Part shown: positions 26,392-36,800 of the stretch, piece by piece
Position numbering within the stretch: position 1 is the stretch's first letter
Layout: the number at the start of each line of letters is the position of its first letter
NCBI GenBank assembly: GCA_902766735.1
Contig: CACXEU010000030.1
Span: 1-47,996 of the forward strand
Source of the DNA: an uncultured Lachnospiraceae bacterium
GTDB taxonomy: Bacteria > Bacillota > Clostridia > Lachnospirales > Lachnospiraceae
Direction: 5' to 3'
Length of the DNA: 47,996 nucleotides
Translations under genes and position numbers: made by a program
The notes under the pieces: model-generated
What the model was told of the DNA's origin: nothing
The model's input: the letters and a program-made list of their open reading frames with translations, nothing else
Databases searched by the model: none

Positions 26392-26455
26392 CATAAAAAA
26401 AAGGACTTTTTCTGCATAAAAATATTTTTATGCAAGAATAAATCCTTTTTTTTAA
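26392..26455 (-). terminator. Terminator of the SecB-like gene
   Basis: A-run/GGA arm and TCC/T-run arm enclose the palindrome TGCATAAAAATATTTTTATGCA core (26413-26434), just after the stop of the minus-strand gene. Confidence 0.7.
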
Positions 26456-26460
26456 CGATT

Positions 26461-26877
26461 TTAGCTGTACAATCCACCCTGATTTTGGTCATTATCGTTG
26501 CTAACACGGATGTTGCTATCGTCCATTTTCACCTTTGGAATGGTAATTGGTGGCAATCCGGCGTTCACAAGGATTGTCATTGCCAATGCTCTAACATGTG
26601 GATACAACTCATTGTAAGCATTTTTATGGATTTCTTTCTTGTCCATAGTGCCTTCCACATCCATAAAGCCACTCACTTCAATCTTAAAATTAAAGTCCAT
26701 CGGCTTTTCCTTATGCATCATATCAATGGTTAGTGTTGCAATACAATGTTTATTATCCTGAGTATACTTTACATTGAATGAAGAACGCTGCTCAATGTTT
26801 AGTTTCTGTTCTCCCTGCAACTTGTTGGAAAGATCAATTTCTTCCACTTTCAGTCCCTTAAAAATCAATTCGCTCAT
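26461..26877 (-). CDS. SecB-like export chaperone
   Basis: 138 residues, the size of SecB. The beta-sheet core is followed by the family C-terminal helix-loop: NELYPHVRALAMTILVNAG then LPPITIPKV, which corresponds to the SecB pattern of YPYARxxIxxxxxxGxxPxLxLxPVNF. SecB proteins hold unfolded precursors for the Sec route; SecB-like proteins in Gram-positives are sporadic and in some bacteria guard toxin-antitoxin pairs. It starts 9 bp after the end of the secreted-protein gene, so the two are co-transcribed. That gene pair suggests a dedicated client (inference). Confidence 0.82.
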   Translation of the reverse strand: MSELIFKGLKVEEIDLSNKLQGEQKLNIEQRSSFNVKYTQDNKHCIATLTIDMMHKEKPMDFNFKIEVSGFMDVEGTMDKKEIHKNAYNELYPHVRALAMTILVNAGLPPITIPKVKMDDSNIRVSNDNDQNQGGLYS

Positions 26878-26886
26878 TTCATCCTC

Positions 26887-27999
26887 CTAAGATAATTTTA
26901 TTTTTTTCTTACTACTCCACTTACTGTAGCAATATTTTTTTCCAATCTTTTTATAACCTCTGACCTGAACAAAATAGCATGCTGCCGGCTGTAGTTTTTT
27001 TAATGTATATCGATTCACATTTTTCTTAACTTTCTTTACCGTAACATGTTTCATATTACTCTTCAGTCCGTAACGAATCACATAGCCCTGAACACTTTTC
27101 ATCTTCTTCCATTTTAGTGTAATTTTTTTCTTTGATTTCACTGCTTTGACCCGTTTTACCTGACTGGCCTTAATCTTCTTTTCCAGCGGATTCACAGTTA
27201 CAGGTTCAGGATTCGCTTTCACCTTTTTTACCACGGTTCCCGTATAATTAATTTCTTTTGCACGAATCGTAATAATCAAGTAGCCACTCTTATCTTTTTT
27301 CACAGTGGTGATAAAATCCTTCCCTTCCCGGACTCCTTGCCCTGCTTCCGGATTCACTCCGGTAACAATGACAGAATTATCTTTGTTTACCGTAATGTCC
27401 AGGTCAATATCCTTCAGGTTCTTTTTTGCAATCTGATATTTTTTCTCAATTACACCATTGAAATTATCTGATGAAATCATCATGGTAGCCATTCCCACAT
27501 TGGTGTTATTCTCATAATTTACAATGTAATCATCTCCCGGGTTTAACTTCGTCGTTCCAACATAAAGAGATACCGGACGAACCCTTTCTTTTCCATTGTA
27601 CTCTAAAACTCTTGTTCCCAGATTATCTTTAACTGTCACCTCAGAAACATCTACCGGAACGATTTCAAAAGTTCCTTCAATAGTTCCATTATATTTTTCA
27701 ATTCCTTCAATTGTATAAGTAGCTGTTCCAGCGTCTTTATTATCTTCTGCAGTAATTAGATAATCTTCACCCTGCTTTAACAAAATTTTTTGGCTTTCCT
27801 CTTCATCCGGAATATAAACCTCAACTTCCGGAATTTGTTCTAATCCATTATAGATACAATTTTCCTCCACCAGTCTTATTTCTGCCACCTGAGCAATATC
27901 AATGGATTTTTCTTCAGCAGAAACCATAAATAATGGTGCAGTGAGTAACAATGCCATACAAACCAGGAAGTTCAAAATATGTATCACTCTCGTTCTCAT
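26887..27999 (-). CDS. Secreted protein with Ig-like modules and C-terminal Fn3-like domain
   Basis: 370 residues from the ATG at 27999 (GAAGGAGA upstream; the frame is open to 28047). Signal peptide (about 1-28) ending in VSAEE. Two similar beta-rich modules follow with YNG / G-DY / AGTATYTI patterns (about 45-120 and 125-205) typical of cadherin-like or MBG-like repeats, then a third beta-region and a Lys-rich Fn3-like C-terminus (about 285-370; KITLKWKKMKSVQGYVIRYG). Probably cell-surface or secreted; the Fn3 end resembles those of bacterial adhesins and hydrolases. No catalytic motif. Confidence 0.8.
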   Translation of the reverse strand: MRTRVIHILNFLVCMALLLTAPLFMVSAEEKSIDIAQVAEIRLVEENCIYNGLEQIPEVEVYIPDEEESQKILLKQGEDYLITAEDNKDAGTATYTIEGIEKYNGTIEGTFEIVPVDVSEVTVKDNLGTRVLEYNGKERVRPVSLYVGTTKLNPGDDYIVNYENNTNVGMATMMISSDNFNGVIEKKYQIAKKNLKDIDLDITVNKDNSVIVTGVNPEAGQGVREGKDFITTVKKDKSGYLIITIRAKEINYTGTVVKKVKANPEPVTVNPLEKKIKASQVKRVKAVKSKKKITLKWKKMKSVQGYVIRYGLKSNMKHVTVKKVKKNVNRYTLKKLQPAACYFVQVRGYKKIGKKYCYSKWSSKKKIKLS

Positions 28000-28067
28000 A
28001 TCTTCTCCTTCTATCTTATCCGTAATGCAACATGAATATTCTACCACATTTTACAGTTAGAAACCAC

Positions 28068-28180
28068 AAAAAAAGACACCGCTTCGGAATCCACTTTTGT
28101 TCCGCCCCCAAAAAGTCAGACCAAAAATCTAACGATTGGAGGGGCAGTACAATCCACTTTCTCCGGACGGTGTCTTTTTC
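28068..28180. terminator. Branched inverted-repeat terminator region
   Basis: Outer arms AAAAAGACACCG (about 28070-28081) and CGGTGTCTTTTT (about 28167-28178) frame smaller hairpins CGGAA/TTCCG and GCCCC/GGGGC, about 110 nt in all. A T run follows on either strand, so it can end the MMPL transcript. It is unusually elaborate for a simple terminator. Confidence 0.6.
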
Positions 28181-28182
28181 TT

Positions 28183-30246
28183 CTATTTAATAAACTTCCA
28201 ACTTCCCTTTACAATCACTTTATCAAAGACGATATAGAATGCCGGTAATACACAGATAACACAAACGATACTTACAATGGCTCCTCGTGCCATCAGCAGA
28301 CAAAGTGCGCTAATCATATCAATGCTGGAATAAAAACCTACTCCAAAGGTCGCTCCGAAAAAGGTCAATGCACTGACAATTACAGATTTCATTGCCACCG
28401 CCAACGCATCTCTTGCTGCTTCCTTTTTCTCCTTTCCCTGACAACGCTCATACTTATAACGATTGGTCATTAAAATTGCATAATCTACCGTTGCCCCAAG
28501 CTGTATGGTTCCGATTACAATAGACGCAATAAATGGCAAGGTTGTTCCGGTATAATACGGAATTCCCATATTCACAAAAATACCAAACTCAATCAACGAT
28601 ACCAGAATGACTGGTACAGAAATGGAACGGAATACTAAAGCAATAATGATTAAAATCATAAAAATCGAAACAAAACTTACCGTTTTGAAATCCGAATCTG
28701 TAATATTAATCAAATCTCTGGTACAGGCAGCCTCTCCCACCAGCATTCCTTTCTTATCATATTTTTTAATTATTTTTTCTACTTCGTTACATTGTTCGTT
28801 TGCTTCATCGGATCCGGTTTTAAATTTTGACATGAAAATCATCATTTCATATCGGTCACTTTTCAGTTTCGAGGAAACCTCTGACGGAATAAAATCTTCC
28901 GGAATAGAACTATCCACTAAAGTCTCAAGCCCCAGTGCACTTTGTACCCCTTCGACCTGCTCCACTTCTTTCATCATTGCGGTAATTTCCTTCGCCGGAA
29001 TCTCTGAACTTATCAGTATGATATTCGCTGAACCTAAATCATAGTCTTCTGAAATAATATTTTGTGCTTTCACACTTTCCAGATTTTCCGGAAGGCTCAG
29101 AGACAAATCATAATAAACATTGGTATGATTATTTCCATAAACCGCTGGTACTAAAAGAATTAGGAACAATGCCACGAAAATCAGATAGTGCTTCGTAATG
29201 AACGCTGGAATTTTTTTGAAATCCGGTAGCAATGTTTTATGCTTGGTCTTTTCAATCACCTTATGAAATACCAGAATCATCGCCGGTAAAATAGTTACAC
29301 AGCTAATTACACCAAACACCACTCCCTTTGCCATAACGATTCCCAAGTCCAGTCCCAAAGTGAAACTCATAAAGCAGAGTGCAATAAAACCGGCAATGGT
29401 CGTAACCGAACTTCCGATAACCGATGTGATTGTTTCAGCAATAGCATTGGCCATGGCCTCCTGATGCTTTCCACCGCATTGCTCCAGACTTTCCTCATAA
29501 CTATGCCAAAGGAAAATGGAATAATCCATGGTAACCGCTAACTGAAGCACTGCTGCCAGCGCTTTCGTAACATAGGAAATCTGTCCCATAAACACATTGG
29601 ATCCTAAATTATAAACAATCGCCATACCGATACTTGATAAGAAGAAAACCGGTATCATCCATGAATCCATAAGTAAGGACAAGATAATAACTGAAATCAC
29701 CACTGCGATTCCCACATAAATCGGAGTTTCATGTTCTGACAATTCCTTCGTATCCTCTACAATGGCAGAAATCCCACTAATCTGACATTCACGCTTGGTT
29801 ACCTTCCTAATTTCCTTAATAGCTCCCATAGTTCCGTCACCGGAACTGGTATCATCAAAGATTACCATCATAATGGTAGAATCCCCTTTATTGAAGGTCT
29901 CATAAATTCGCTTCGGAAGCATACTCTTTGGAATGCTTAAATCTGCGAAGCTGTCATACCACAGGACTTCTTTTACATGATTGATATTTTCCACTTTCTT
30001 CTTCAGCTCTGCCACATGATGATCATCCATATCTTCCACCAAAATGATTCCAAAGGCTCCTGAGCCAAAATCATCCATCAAAATTTCCTGTCCGTCCATG
30101 GTGTCGATTCCATCCGGCAGATAATATAACAAATCATAATTCACTCTTGTATTGAAATACCCGATTGCTGCAGGGATTAACAGAAGAATTCCTAGGAGCA
30201 ATATCAGATATCTGGCTTTTACCACCAATTTTCCAAATTGTTTCAT
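28183..30246 (-). CDS. MMPL/RND-type membrane transporter
   Basis: 687 residues. Two repeats of the MMPL layout: an N-terminal helix, a soluble extracytoplasmic loop (about 35-165), a six-helix bundle (about 170-330), then a second helix, loop (about 365-505) and six-helix bundle (about 510-680). The bundles carry the expected acidic residues (TMDYSIFLWH and ATVDYAILMTN), typical of proton-driven RND/MMPL exporters. It likely exports a lipid or hydrophobic compound. GGAAGG precedes the start and it lies 17 bp after the repeat-rich lipoprotein gene, so they form an operon. Confidence 0.93.
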   Translation of the reverse strand: MKQFGKLVVKARYLILLLGILLLIPAAIGYFNTRVNYDLLYYLPDGIDTMDGQEILMDDFGSGAFGIILVEDMDDHHVAELKKKVENINHVKEVLWYDSFADLSIPKSMLPKRIYETFNKGDSTIMMVIFDDTSSGDGTMGAIKEIRKVTKRECQISGISAIVEDTKELSEHETPIYVGIAVVISVIILSLLMDSWMIPVFFLSSIGMAIVYNLGSNVFMGQISYVTKALAAVLQLAVTMDYSIFLWHSYEESLEQCGGKHQEAMANAIAETITSVIGSSVTTIAGFIALCFMSFTLGLDLGIVMAKGVVFGVISCVTILPAMILVFHKVIEKTKHKTLLPDFKKIPAFITKHYLIFVALFLILLVPAVYGNNHTNVYYDLSLSLPENLESVKAQNIISEDYDLGSANIILISSEIPAKEITAMMKEVEQVEGVQSALGLETLVDSSIPEDFIPSEVSSKLKSDRYEMMIFMSKFKTGSDEANEQCNEVEKIIKKYDKKGMLVGEAACTRDLINITDSDFKTVSFVSIFMILIIIALVFRSISVPVILVSLIEFGIFVNMGIPYYTGTTLPFIASIVIGTIQLGATVDYAILMTNRYKYERCQGKEKKEAARDALAVAMKSVIVSALTFFGATFGVGFYSSIDMISALCLLMARGAIVSIVCVICVLPAFYIVFDKVIVKGSWKFIK

Positions 30247-30263
30247 ATGGATGCCTTCCTTTC

Positions 30264-32903
30264 CTACTCGATTTCTTCGGTCTTAAATATAAATTTCACA
30301 CTTCCACTCATATGCTCCGTAATTCCACTGAAGGAACGGTAATTCTTTCCTTTATTTAAAATATCATCAATTAATTCCACAGCTTCCGGTGCTGTTTCCT
30401 CAAAGATTTTTGTAATCTTTTTGATTCCTTTGTTATTCAGTTTTACAGTTCCATTCTTTAATTTCTTCGTTCCATCCATTAAAGTCACGACACCGCGATC
30501 TAATGTCTGTGCCCCATCGGCTAATTTTTCACTACCATCTTTTAACTGTACTGTTCCGTCATATAAATCTTCCGTTCCATGGAACAGTTTGACGCTTCCT
30601 TGATTCAATGCATTGGCACCACCGTACAGTTTCTTGGTCCCCTGGAATAATTTTCCTGCGCCATCTTTCAACTGCACAGTTCCATCATATAAGTCCCCGG
30701 CTCCTTTGTTTAGTTTTCCGGCACCTGTAGCCAGATCCGAACTTCCATTTTTCACCTTATCGGCTCCTTCCGCCAGATTCTTGACGCCGAGATTTAACTT
30801 TCCTGCGCCATCATCCAGGTCCTTAATTCCTCCCTTGATTTTCGTACTGTTCTCATTTAATCCATCATCTAACGATGTAGCACCTTCCTTTAATTGTTTC
30901 AATCCTTGCTTCATATTCGTTGTTCCCTGATACAATGCCGGAAGTCCTTTTTCCTCATCGGATAAAGCTAACGCTCCGCTGTATAACTGTGAAATGCCAT
31001 CCTTTAAAGAACTTACACCGGTGCTTAAGTCTTTGGAACCACTTTCCAGGTTATCCAATCCATCTACCAGCGCCTCAATCTCATCTTTGCTCTCGCTCAA
31101 TTCCTGGTTCATACTTTTTTGAACACTCTCCAATGTCTGCACACTGTAATACGCCTGTACCAGCCCATAATAAGATTCCACGCTCAGTCCATTGGCTTCT
31201 AAGACATTTTCTAACGGAGTCCCTGCAGCTACCGACTGATTGATTCCTTCCACTGTGGCATTTAATCTTGCCTTGCTGGAAATTGCACCACCAGTGGAAT
31301 TAGAGACCTGAGTAATAATGGCATCGATTTGTCCTCCAATCCCCGTTGGCATGTCATTCATTTTTTTCACCAGTTTCTTCACTCCGGCATTCGCTTTAGT
31401 AAGTCCGGTGGCAACTGACTTTGCACCATTCTCCAAACCTGCACTCTCATCTGTTTGCTCGAATGCTACTTTCGCATTTTTTAATCCGGCAGCTAATTTT
31501 TCAGCCCCTTCACTAGCATTCTTTGCACCACTTTCCAAATCCACGGATCCCTGATACAATTTTTTGGACCCCTGATTCACCTGAGACGCACCATTGGTTA
31601 CAGACTGATGGAATAAATTATAGTTCTTTAGCAATTCTGACGTTCCATCATGAAGAGTTATGGTTCCCGCTTTAATCTGTTTCGCTCCATCTGCTAAATC
31701 AAGCGTACCTTTTTTCAATGCTACTGCTCCCTTGGATAAATCAGTAGAACCACTTTTCAATTGTTTAGCTCCGGAATTTACTTTTACGGTTCCATCGTTC
31801 AAGGTCTTTGCTCCAGTCTTTAAGGAACCTACACCTTTTTTCAGAACTCCTGCTCCCTCCTTCAAGGTTTCTGTTCCTTTCTTCAAGGTCACAGCACCTA
31901 CCACCAGCTTCTTTAAACCATTTTTCATAGACACAGATCCGGAAGCCAGTTTTTCGCTTCCATCCTTCAGTTTTTCAGTACCATCATTGACTTGTGTAGC
32001 GCCATCAACTAGTTGATCTGCACCATTCTGCAAGGTTTCCATCTGCTCCGTCACATCAGAAAAATTCAAGGTTTTTCCAAGATTTAAATCCGCAAGTTCC
32101 GATGTGGCCACTGACAATGTCATTCCCATAGAGAAATCCTTCACATCCGCAGTAATGTTAATCTGTTCCGGTAACTCAATATTTTCCAGATACTTCTTTC
32201 CATTCTCAACATGATCCACCAGATATTTTTTTAGTCCCGGAACACCATATCCCACAACAATCTGTTTTCCTTCCTGGGCGATCACCTTTCCGTGGTCCAC
32301 GGAAACATTTGAGAAATTACTATCTAAAATCATTGCTGTCAATGTCAAAAACGGAACGAAATCCTCTGAATTATTTTCATAGGTATATACTAGTCTCACC
32401 TTTCCGCTTTTTCCTGCCATTTCCTCCGGCGTCATTTCTTTCCCATCTAAATAGTATTGAACTTTTATGGATATCGGAAGGGACTTGGTTGTAGTTCCCT
32501 GATAAGAAATATCCTTCCCCTTGTTTTCCCAAACTATTTTTCCATCATCCTTCTTCACAAACTGTTCCTTACCACTCAGATTTTCAATGTCCTCCAGTTC
32601 GGAATAATCCTCAATATTTCCTTCTCCTTCTGTTTTAATCAGGTCGCTGACAATGGTTTTATTCACTGTTCCATCTGCTCCCATCTCCACGTATACTGTT
32701 TCCTGCTTCTTCCCCTTGGAAGCCGGAGCAATTTCCCCTGTCAGTAATTGTTCCAGGGCTTTTGCATCTTTTTCCTGATTCTCTATTTTTTCAGCTTTCA
32801 CTTTTTGAATCTGCTCAATTTCTTCTGTACATCCCATAAGTCCCCAGGCAGTAACACTTACAACCAAGAGTAAACTTACTGTTCTTGTGACACTAATCTT
32901 CAT
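30264..32903 (-). CDS. Repeat-rich lipoprotein paired with the MMPL transporter
   Basis: 879 residues. Lipoprotein signal with lipobox LMGC (Cys 25). Residues 25-270 are a folded domain; from about 285 to 840 the protein is a long series of 7-residue repeats of the type LKDGS/G-KLASG/G-xxLxxG, about 60 in number, broken by a helical region near 505-640. Such heptads with Gly at one position are predicted as an extended helical rod, as in YhgE/Pip-type proteins associated with MMPL/RND exporters. It is translated from GGAGG 6 nt upstream and precedes the transporter, so a periplasm-facing accessory of that transporter is the likely role (inference). Confidence 0.82.
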   Translation of the reverse strand: MKISVTRTVSLLLVVSVTAWGLMGCTEEIEQIQKVKAEKIENQEKDAKALEQLLTGEIAPASKGKKQETVYVEMGADGTVNKTIVSDLIKTEGEGNIEDYSELEDIENLSGKEQFVKKDDGKIVWENKGKDISYQGTTTKSLPISIKVQYYLDGKEMTPEEMAGKSGKVRLVYTYENNSEDFVPFLTLTAMILDSNFSNVSVDHGKVIAQEGKQIVVGYGVPGLKKYLVDHVENGKKYLENIELPEQINITADVKDFSMGMTLSVATSELADLNLGKTLNFSDVTEQMETLQNGADQLVDGATQVNDGTEKLKDGSEKLASGSVSMKNGLKKLVVGAVTLKKGTETLKEGAGVLKKGVGSLKTGAKTLNDGTVKVNSGAKQLKSGSTDLSKGAVALKKGTLDLADGAKQIKAGTITLHDGTSELLKNYNLFHQSVTNGASQVNQGSKKLYQGSVDLESGAKNASEGAEKLAAGLKNAKVAFEQTDESAGLENGAKSVATGLTKANAGVKKLVKKMNDMPTGIGGQIDAIITQVSNSTGGAISSKARLNATVEGINQSVAAGTPLENVLEANGLSVESYYGLVQAYYSVQTLESVQKSMNQELSESKDEIEALVDGLDNLESGSKDLSTGVSSLKDGISQLYSGALALSDEEKGLPALYQGTTNMKQGLKQLKEGATSLDDGLNENSTKIKGGIKDLDDGAGKLNLGVKNLAEGADKVKNGSSDLATGAGKLNKGAGDLYDGTVQLKDGAGKLFQGTKKLYGGANALNQGSVKLFHGTEDLYDGTVQLKDGSEKLADGAQTLDRGVVTLMDGTKKLKNGTVKLNNKGIKKITKIFEETAPEAVELIDDILNKGKNYRSFSGITEHMSGSVKFIFKTEEIE

Positions 32904-33010
32904 AATGAATTCCTCCTACTATTTATATTTTCAAAATTCTACCCTCAGTATACGCCTATCATTTTTTAATACACTATACACTTTTATACAAGTTTTTCTT
33001 TTTTATACAC

Positions 33011-33046
33011 TTGTTTGTTTTTGTATTTAGTGTTTCAAACAAACAA
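33011..33046. repeat. Inverted repeat upstream of the lipoprotein gene
   Basis: TTGTTTGTTT (33011-33020) is the perfect reverse complement of AAACAAACAA (33037-33046). It sits between the TetR terminator and the lipoprotein gene, and could be an operator for the neighbouring TetR regulator. Confidence 0.45.
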
Positions 33047-33084
33047 AAAAACTGCCTCGATGATTACACCGAAGCAGCTCCTTC
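33047..33084 (-). terminator. Terminator of the TetR gene
   Basis: On the minus strand CTGCTTCG pairs with CGAGGCAG and is followed by a T run. It sits right after the TetR stop. Confidence 0.75.
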
Positions 33085-33099
33085 CACACTAATTCTTTT

Positions 33100-33678
33100 C
33101 TACTGTTCATCCTTTTTGTGATGAAGAAGATATAACTCATGTCCCATACGTTCCGATGTACTGACAATAGCCTCCATACGTTCGGAAAGTTCCTTCGCGT
33201 CTTCTTTCATCCCTTCCTTTGCCCAATCAACAATAACTCCTGTAATTCCATAAGAAAAGAATCTGGCATAGACTCCTCTGGTATGTTCATTGACACTTCC
33301 ATAAACGTCAAGTTCAGCAATTGCCTTTTCAAACACATCTACCAGCACTTTTTCCAAGTAATCCGCAAAATAGTTATTAGATGATTTAATAGTATTTGTG
33401 ATAAATTTTCTCTCAGACTTCATATATTCCAATAATTCCAATGTCTTTTCCGGCCATCTTTCATAGCTAAGATCTTCAGCCAATGGATTAAGCATTTCCT
33501 GTCTGTAAATCCATGCGAGCAATTCGTACTTATCATTAAAATGATAATAAAAGGTCTGACGATTCACACCACAATCATCGGTAATATCAGCAACAGTAAT
33601 TTTGTCAAATAACTTTTTTGCGCCAAGATTTTTCAAACTCTGAGCCAATGCTCTCTTTGTAATATTTGAATTTGCCAT
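33100..33678 (-). CDS. TetR-family transcriptional regulator
   Basis: 192 residues from the ATG at 33678, with AGGAGAGG upstream; an ATG at 33696 lies ahead of that site. N-terminal helix-turn-helix (about 8-50): ALAQSLKNLGAKKLFDKITVADI and CGVNRQTFYYHFNDKYELL are the typical TetR pattern. The C-terminal half is the DhaS-like TetR_C type. It probably represses the MMPL-lipoprotein operon just downstream; an inverted repeat lies in its own promoter. Confidence 0.93.
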   Translation of the reverse strand: MANSNITKRALAQSLKNLGAKKLFDKITVADITDDCGVNRQTFYYHFNDKYELLAWIYRQEMLNPLAEDLSYERWPEKTLELLEYMKSERKFITNTIKSSNNYFADYLEKVLVDVFEKAIAELDVYGSVNEHTRGVYARFFSYGITGVIVDWAKEGMKEDAKELSERMEAIVSTSERMGHELYLLHHKKDEQ

Positions 33679-33716
33679 AATATCCTCTCCTTTCATTAGT
33701 ATATACGATTAATAAC

Positions 33717-33736
33717 TTATCATACTTTTATGATAA
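33717..33736 (-). promoter_or_regulatory. Candidate TetR operator
   Basis: TTATCATA (33717-33724) and TATGATAA (33729-33736) are perfect inverted 8-mers around 4 nt, followed by a second palindrome TACATATGTA (33748-33757). Both are in the short promoter region of the TetR gene, so autoregulation is likely. Confidence 0.55.
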
Positions 33737-33841
33737 CATATATGTCGTACATATGTAAACTTTTTTTCCAACGTAGAAATAGTTTGTAATCCTAAGACTA
33801 CAAACTATTTTTTTATTATTTATACAATTTCCACTCTTTTG

Positions 33842-36800
33842 TCAAAATTTTACAATTTCATTCCCCCAATCGTAGTCAATTTCTTTGTAATTTGGATTCA
33901 CTTTCAATAAAATATCCCGATACAAATACTCATGACCGGCATTATTACTCATAAGATTATTTTCATAAAGGTACGCAGCAACTTTATAAATAGAATAGGT
34001 CTTCACTGAGCTATATCGCACAGAGCCATCCTCTAAAATAGCATATGCTCTGACACCGTATTCTGCGGTGTATGCTTTAACACTGGTTCCGTTTTTAATC
34101 ATTGTCATAGAATGATATGTGGTATCCTCTGCCATTCCTGGCATTGGTGAAAGAATTCCATCACTGGTATACTCAAAGTTTGCCACATACGGATGTGATG
34201 CTCCAAGAACCAGATCCTCTGCGGTAGCTCCATAAGAGAATAATCCGTAAATATTTCCTGCCTTTACCACTCTCTTTCCATCAATTTCTTCATCCACAGA
34301 TGAAATAACACGAAGTCCCTTCAAGGTGTAGCTAATCTGATATCCCTCAATCTTTAACTGATTGCTGACGATTCCGTTCTGTCCCATTGTCTCCTCTTCC
34401 TCAGAATTCTGAAGACAAATGGCAATGTAATCTACATTAACTCCACCGGCACCACCTGTAAAATGTAAGGTATTTCCATTTCCCGGTGCCAAATTAATTT
34501 CCGTGGAAATCGTTCCTGTATACGCTTCCCATCCACCAGTGGAAGGAAAGTTTAAAGCGAACTGCGCACCATTGTTTACCGACAATCCTAAACGTGAATT
34601 GTCTTCATTGGATGCATAATGTACCAGAAGAGTTGCAATGCCTCCCTTTAACCCACCATTAACAGAAGAAATGGTAAAAGATGCACCTTCTAAATGAAGA
34701 TTTCCTACATTCTTTCCATGGTATGCCGCTGCAGTGTCAAAGAGTTCCGCCACTGTAACCGTAGCATTTTCCACACCATAAATGGTTTCCTTGTACTGCT
34801 GTGATGCTGTGGTGGTCTCTGCTTCTGTAGTCGTTTCTTTTTCTGTGGTTATTTCTTCCGTAGTCTGTTCTTCTGTGGTTGGTTCCGGCTCAATGATTTC
34901 GCCACCACCCACATCATAGGTCTCACTATTTAACACATAAAATTCATAGATTGCCCAGAATTTTCCGGCACTGCTGTTCTGTTCGATTCGAACATATCTG
35001 GCCTGCTGTGGTCCCACTTCATAAATATTCTGGTTTTGTCCTGCTGCCACCTGTCTCCAATTGCTTCCATCATTAGAAAGCAATACTTTATAGTCTCCCG
35101 GTGAATCGGCAGTATTTCCTAATGTAGTCACAATGGTGTCAAACTGCTGGATACTTCCCATATCTACCTGATACCACTGTCCCGGAGCCTGCCAGCTGGA
35201 ATTCCACTGGGAGTTTAAATCCCCATCCAAGGACTGGGCAGCCATATAGTTATTCACGTTAGAAGAGGCAACCCATCCGCTTCGATTAATCTTTGCCATT
35301 GCCGGACTATTTCCGTCCACTGCTACTGCGGTGGAGAAGTTTGCCTTATTTTCAGCAAAAGCATTTGCTTCATTACGGGTGTAGTCTGCTACCGTGTTAA
35401 TTACCGATACCCGACTACTTCCGGAAGAGAATGCTGCATTATTAGTATTAAAGCTTGATGTGATTAAATTCACCTTACTACCCTCTCCAACCGTTAATGC
35501 ACCATTATAACCACGCTGCTGGAAATTAGCAGTATAAAGATTTAATGTACCGCTTCCGGCATTCATTACAACTGCTTTTTCCGGATACCCCCATAAGTCG
35601 GTATTGTAAAAGTTTGCAGTAAAGTTAGAGTTTCCTTCAGTTTCAAAATATCTGGTAATCGGTTGATCATTGTTTAAGGACACAATCTGATTGTCTACAA
35701 AATCCATTTCGCCGGTAAGTCCCGAACCGAAATACAGTGACTTTCTGGAACCGTCAATCCCCAGTCCCATAGAAGAAAGATTTTGCGGTCCACCGTTTCC
35801 TTCACTAATTAATTTTGTTCCAATGTATGCTCCGTATGGAAAACAATTATATAAATGCTGATTTGTTGTATCTCCTACAATCAGGAATTCCAATTCCCGT
35901 AACTGTTGATCATAAACCGGCCCGTTACTTACCCCTGCCGGAGTGTTCGGGCTGTTTGGGAATCCACCGAACTTTGGATATTCCTGACCGCAGCCATAGA
36001 TGATTGTATTAAACATTAAATTATTAATCGTACCGTTGGAAGAACCATTTCCTACTTTGACACAAACCTTGTTTACATGTCCTGCCAAAAATTCCACATA
36101 ATGGTTGTCGCAACGATAAGTATCTAAGTCCAGTCCATACGTTGCCGCACGAATTCCTGTGTTGATAACGTAAATGTTACTTCCCATACCTTGCATGGTC
36201 GCCGGATAGTCCACCGGATGAAATTCTCCATTTCCATCTAACTGATAGGTCTGTTCCGGATAGTTTACAATGATTCCACGAACTCCGGCATTTTCCGAAA
36301 TTCGGATTAGCGGTGTTCCTTTGGCATTGCCCTTAAACCCATAAGCTTCCAGAATTGCTCCGGATCCATGAGGTACTGTACTTAAGTCTGTCGCACCACG
36401 TAACTCTACATTGCTTGGAATCAATAAGGAACCATTTATTCTATAATGTCCTGCCGGCAGAAATACGATTCCCCCACCATTTGCCGATGCATCATTCAAT
36501 GCACTCTGAATAGCATTGGTGCAATCATTTCCACCACCGTGATTTCTGTTATTGTCTGCATTATATGGGCTATTTGTAACCACATATAAATCTAGTTTTT
36601 TTGGCATGTGACTTTGATACTGAGACTTTTCATCATCAAAATCCGGAACTGATTTCACATTCACAGAACCATTTTCCAAATCTGACTGATAAATGGAATT
36701 GTTTCGGATTTCTCTTTCGTTCTTAAAGGTATTCCCTGCCAAGGAGACTCGTCCCAAACTTCCAATGACAATCTGCGGAGCCTTATTGTTATAAGCGGTG

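Noticed and set aside
30421..32016. Pro/Ser/Phe-rich plus-strand proteins over the lipoprotein gene
   Set aside because: They are antisense shadows of the heptad-repeat lipoprotein frame.
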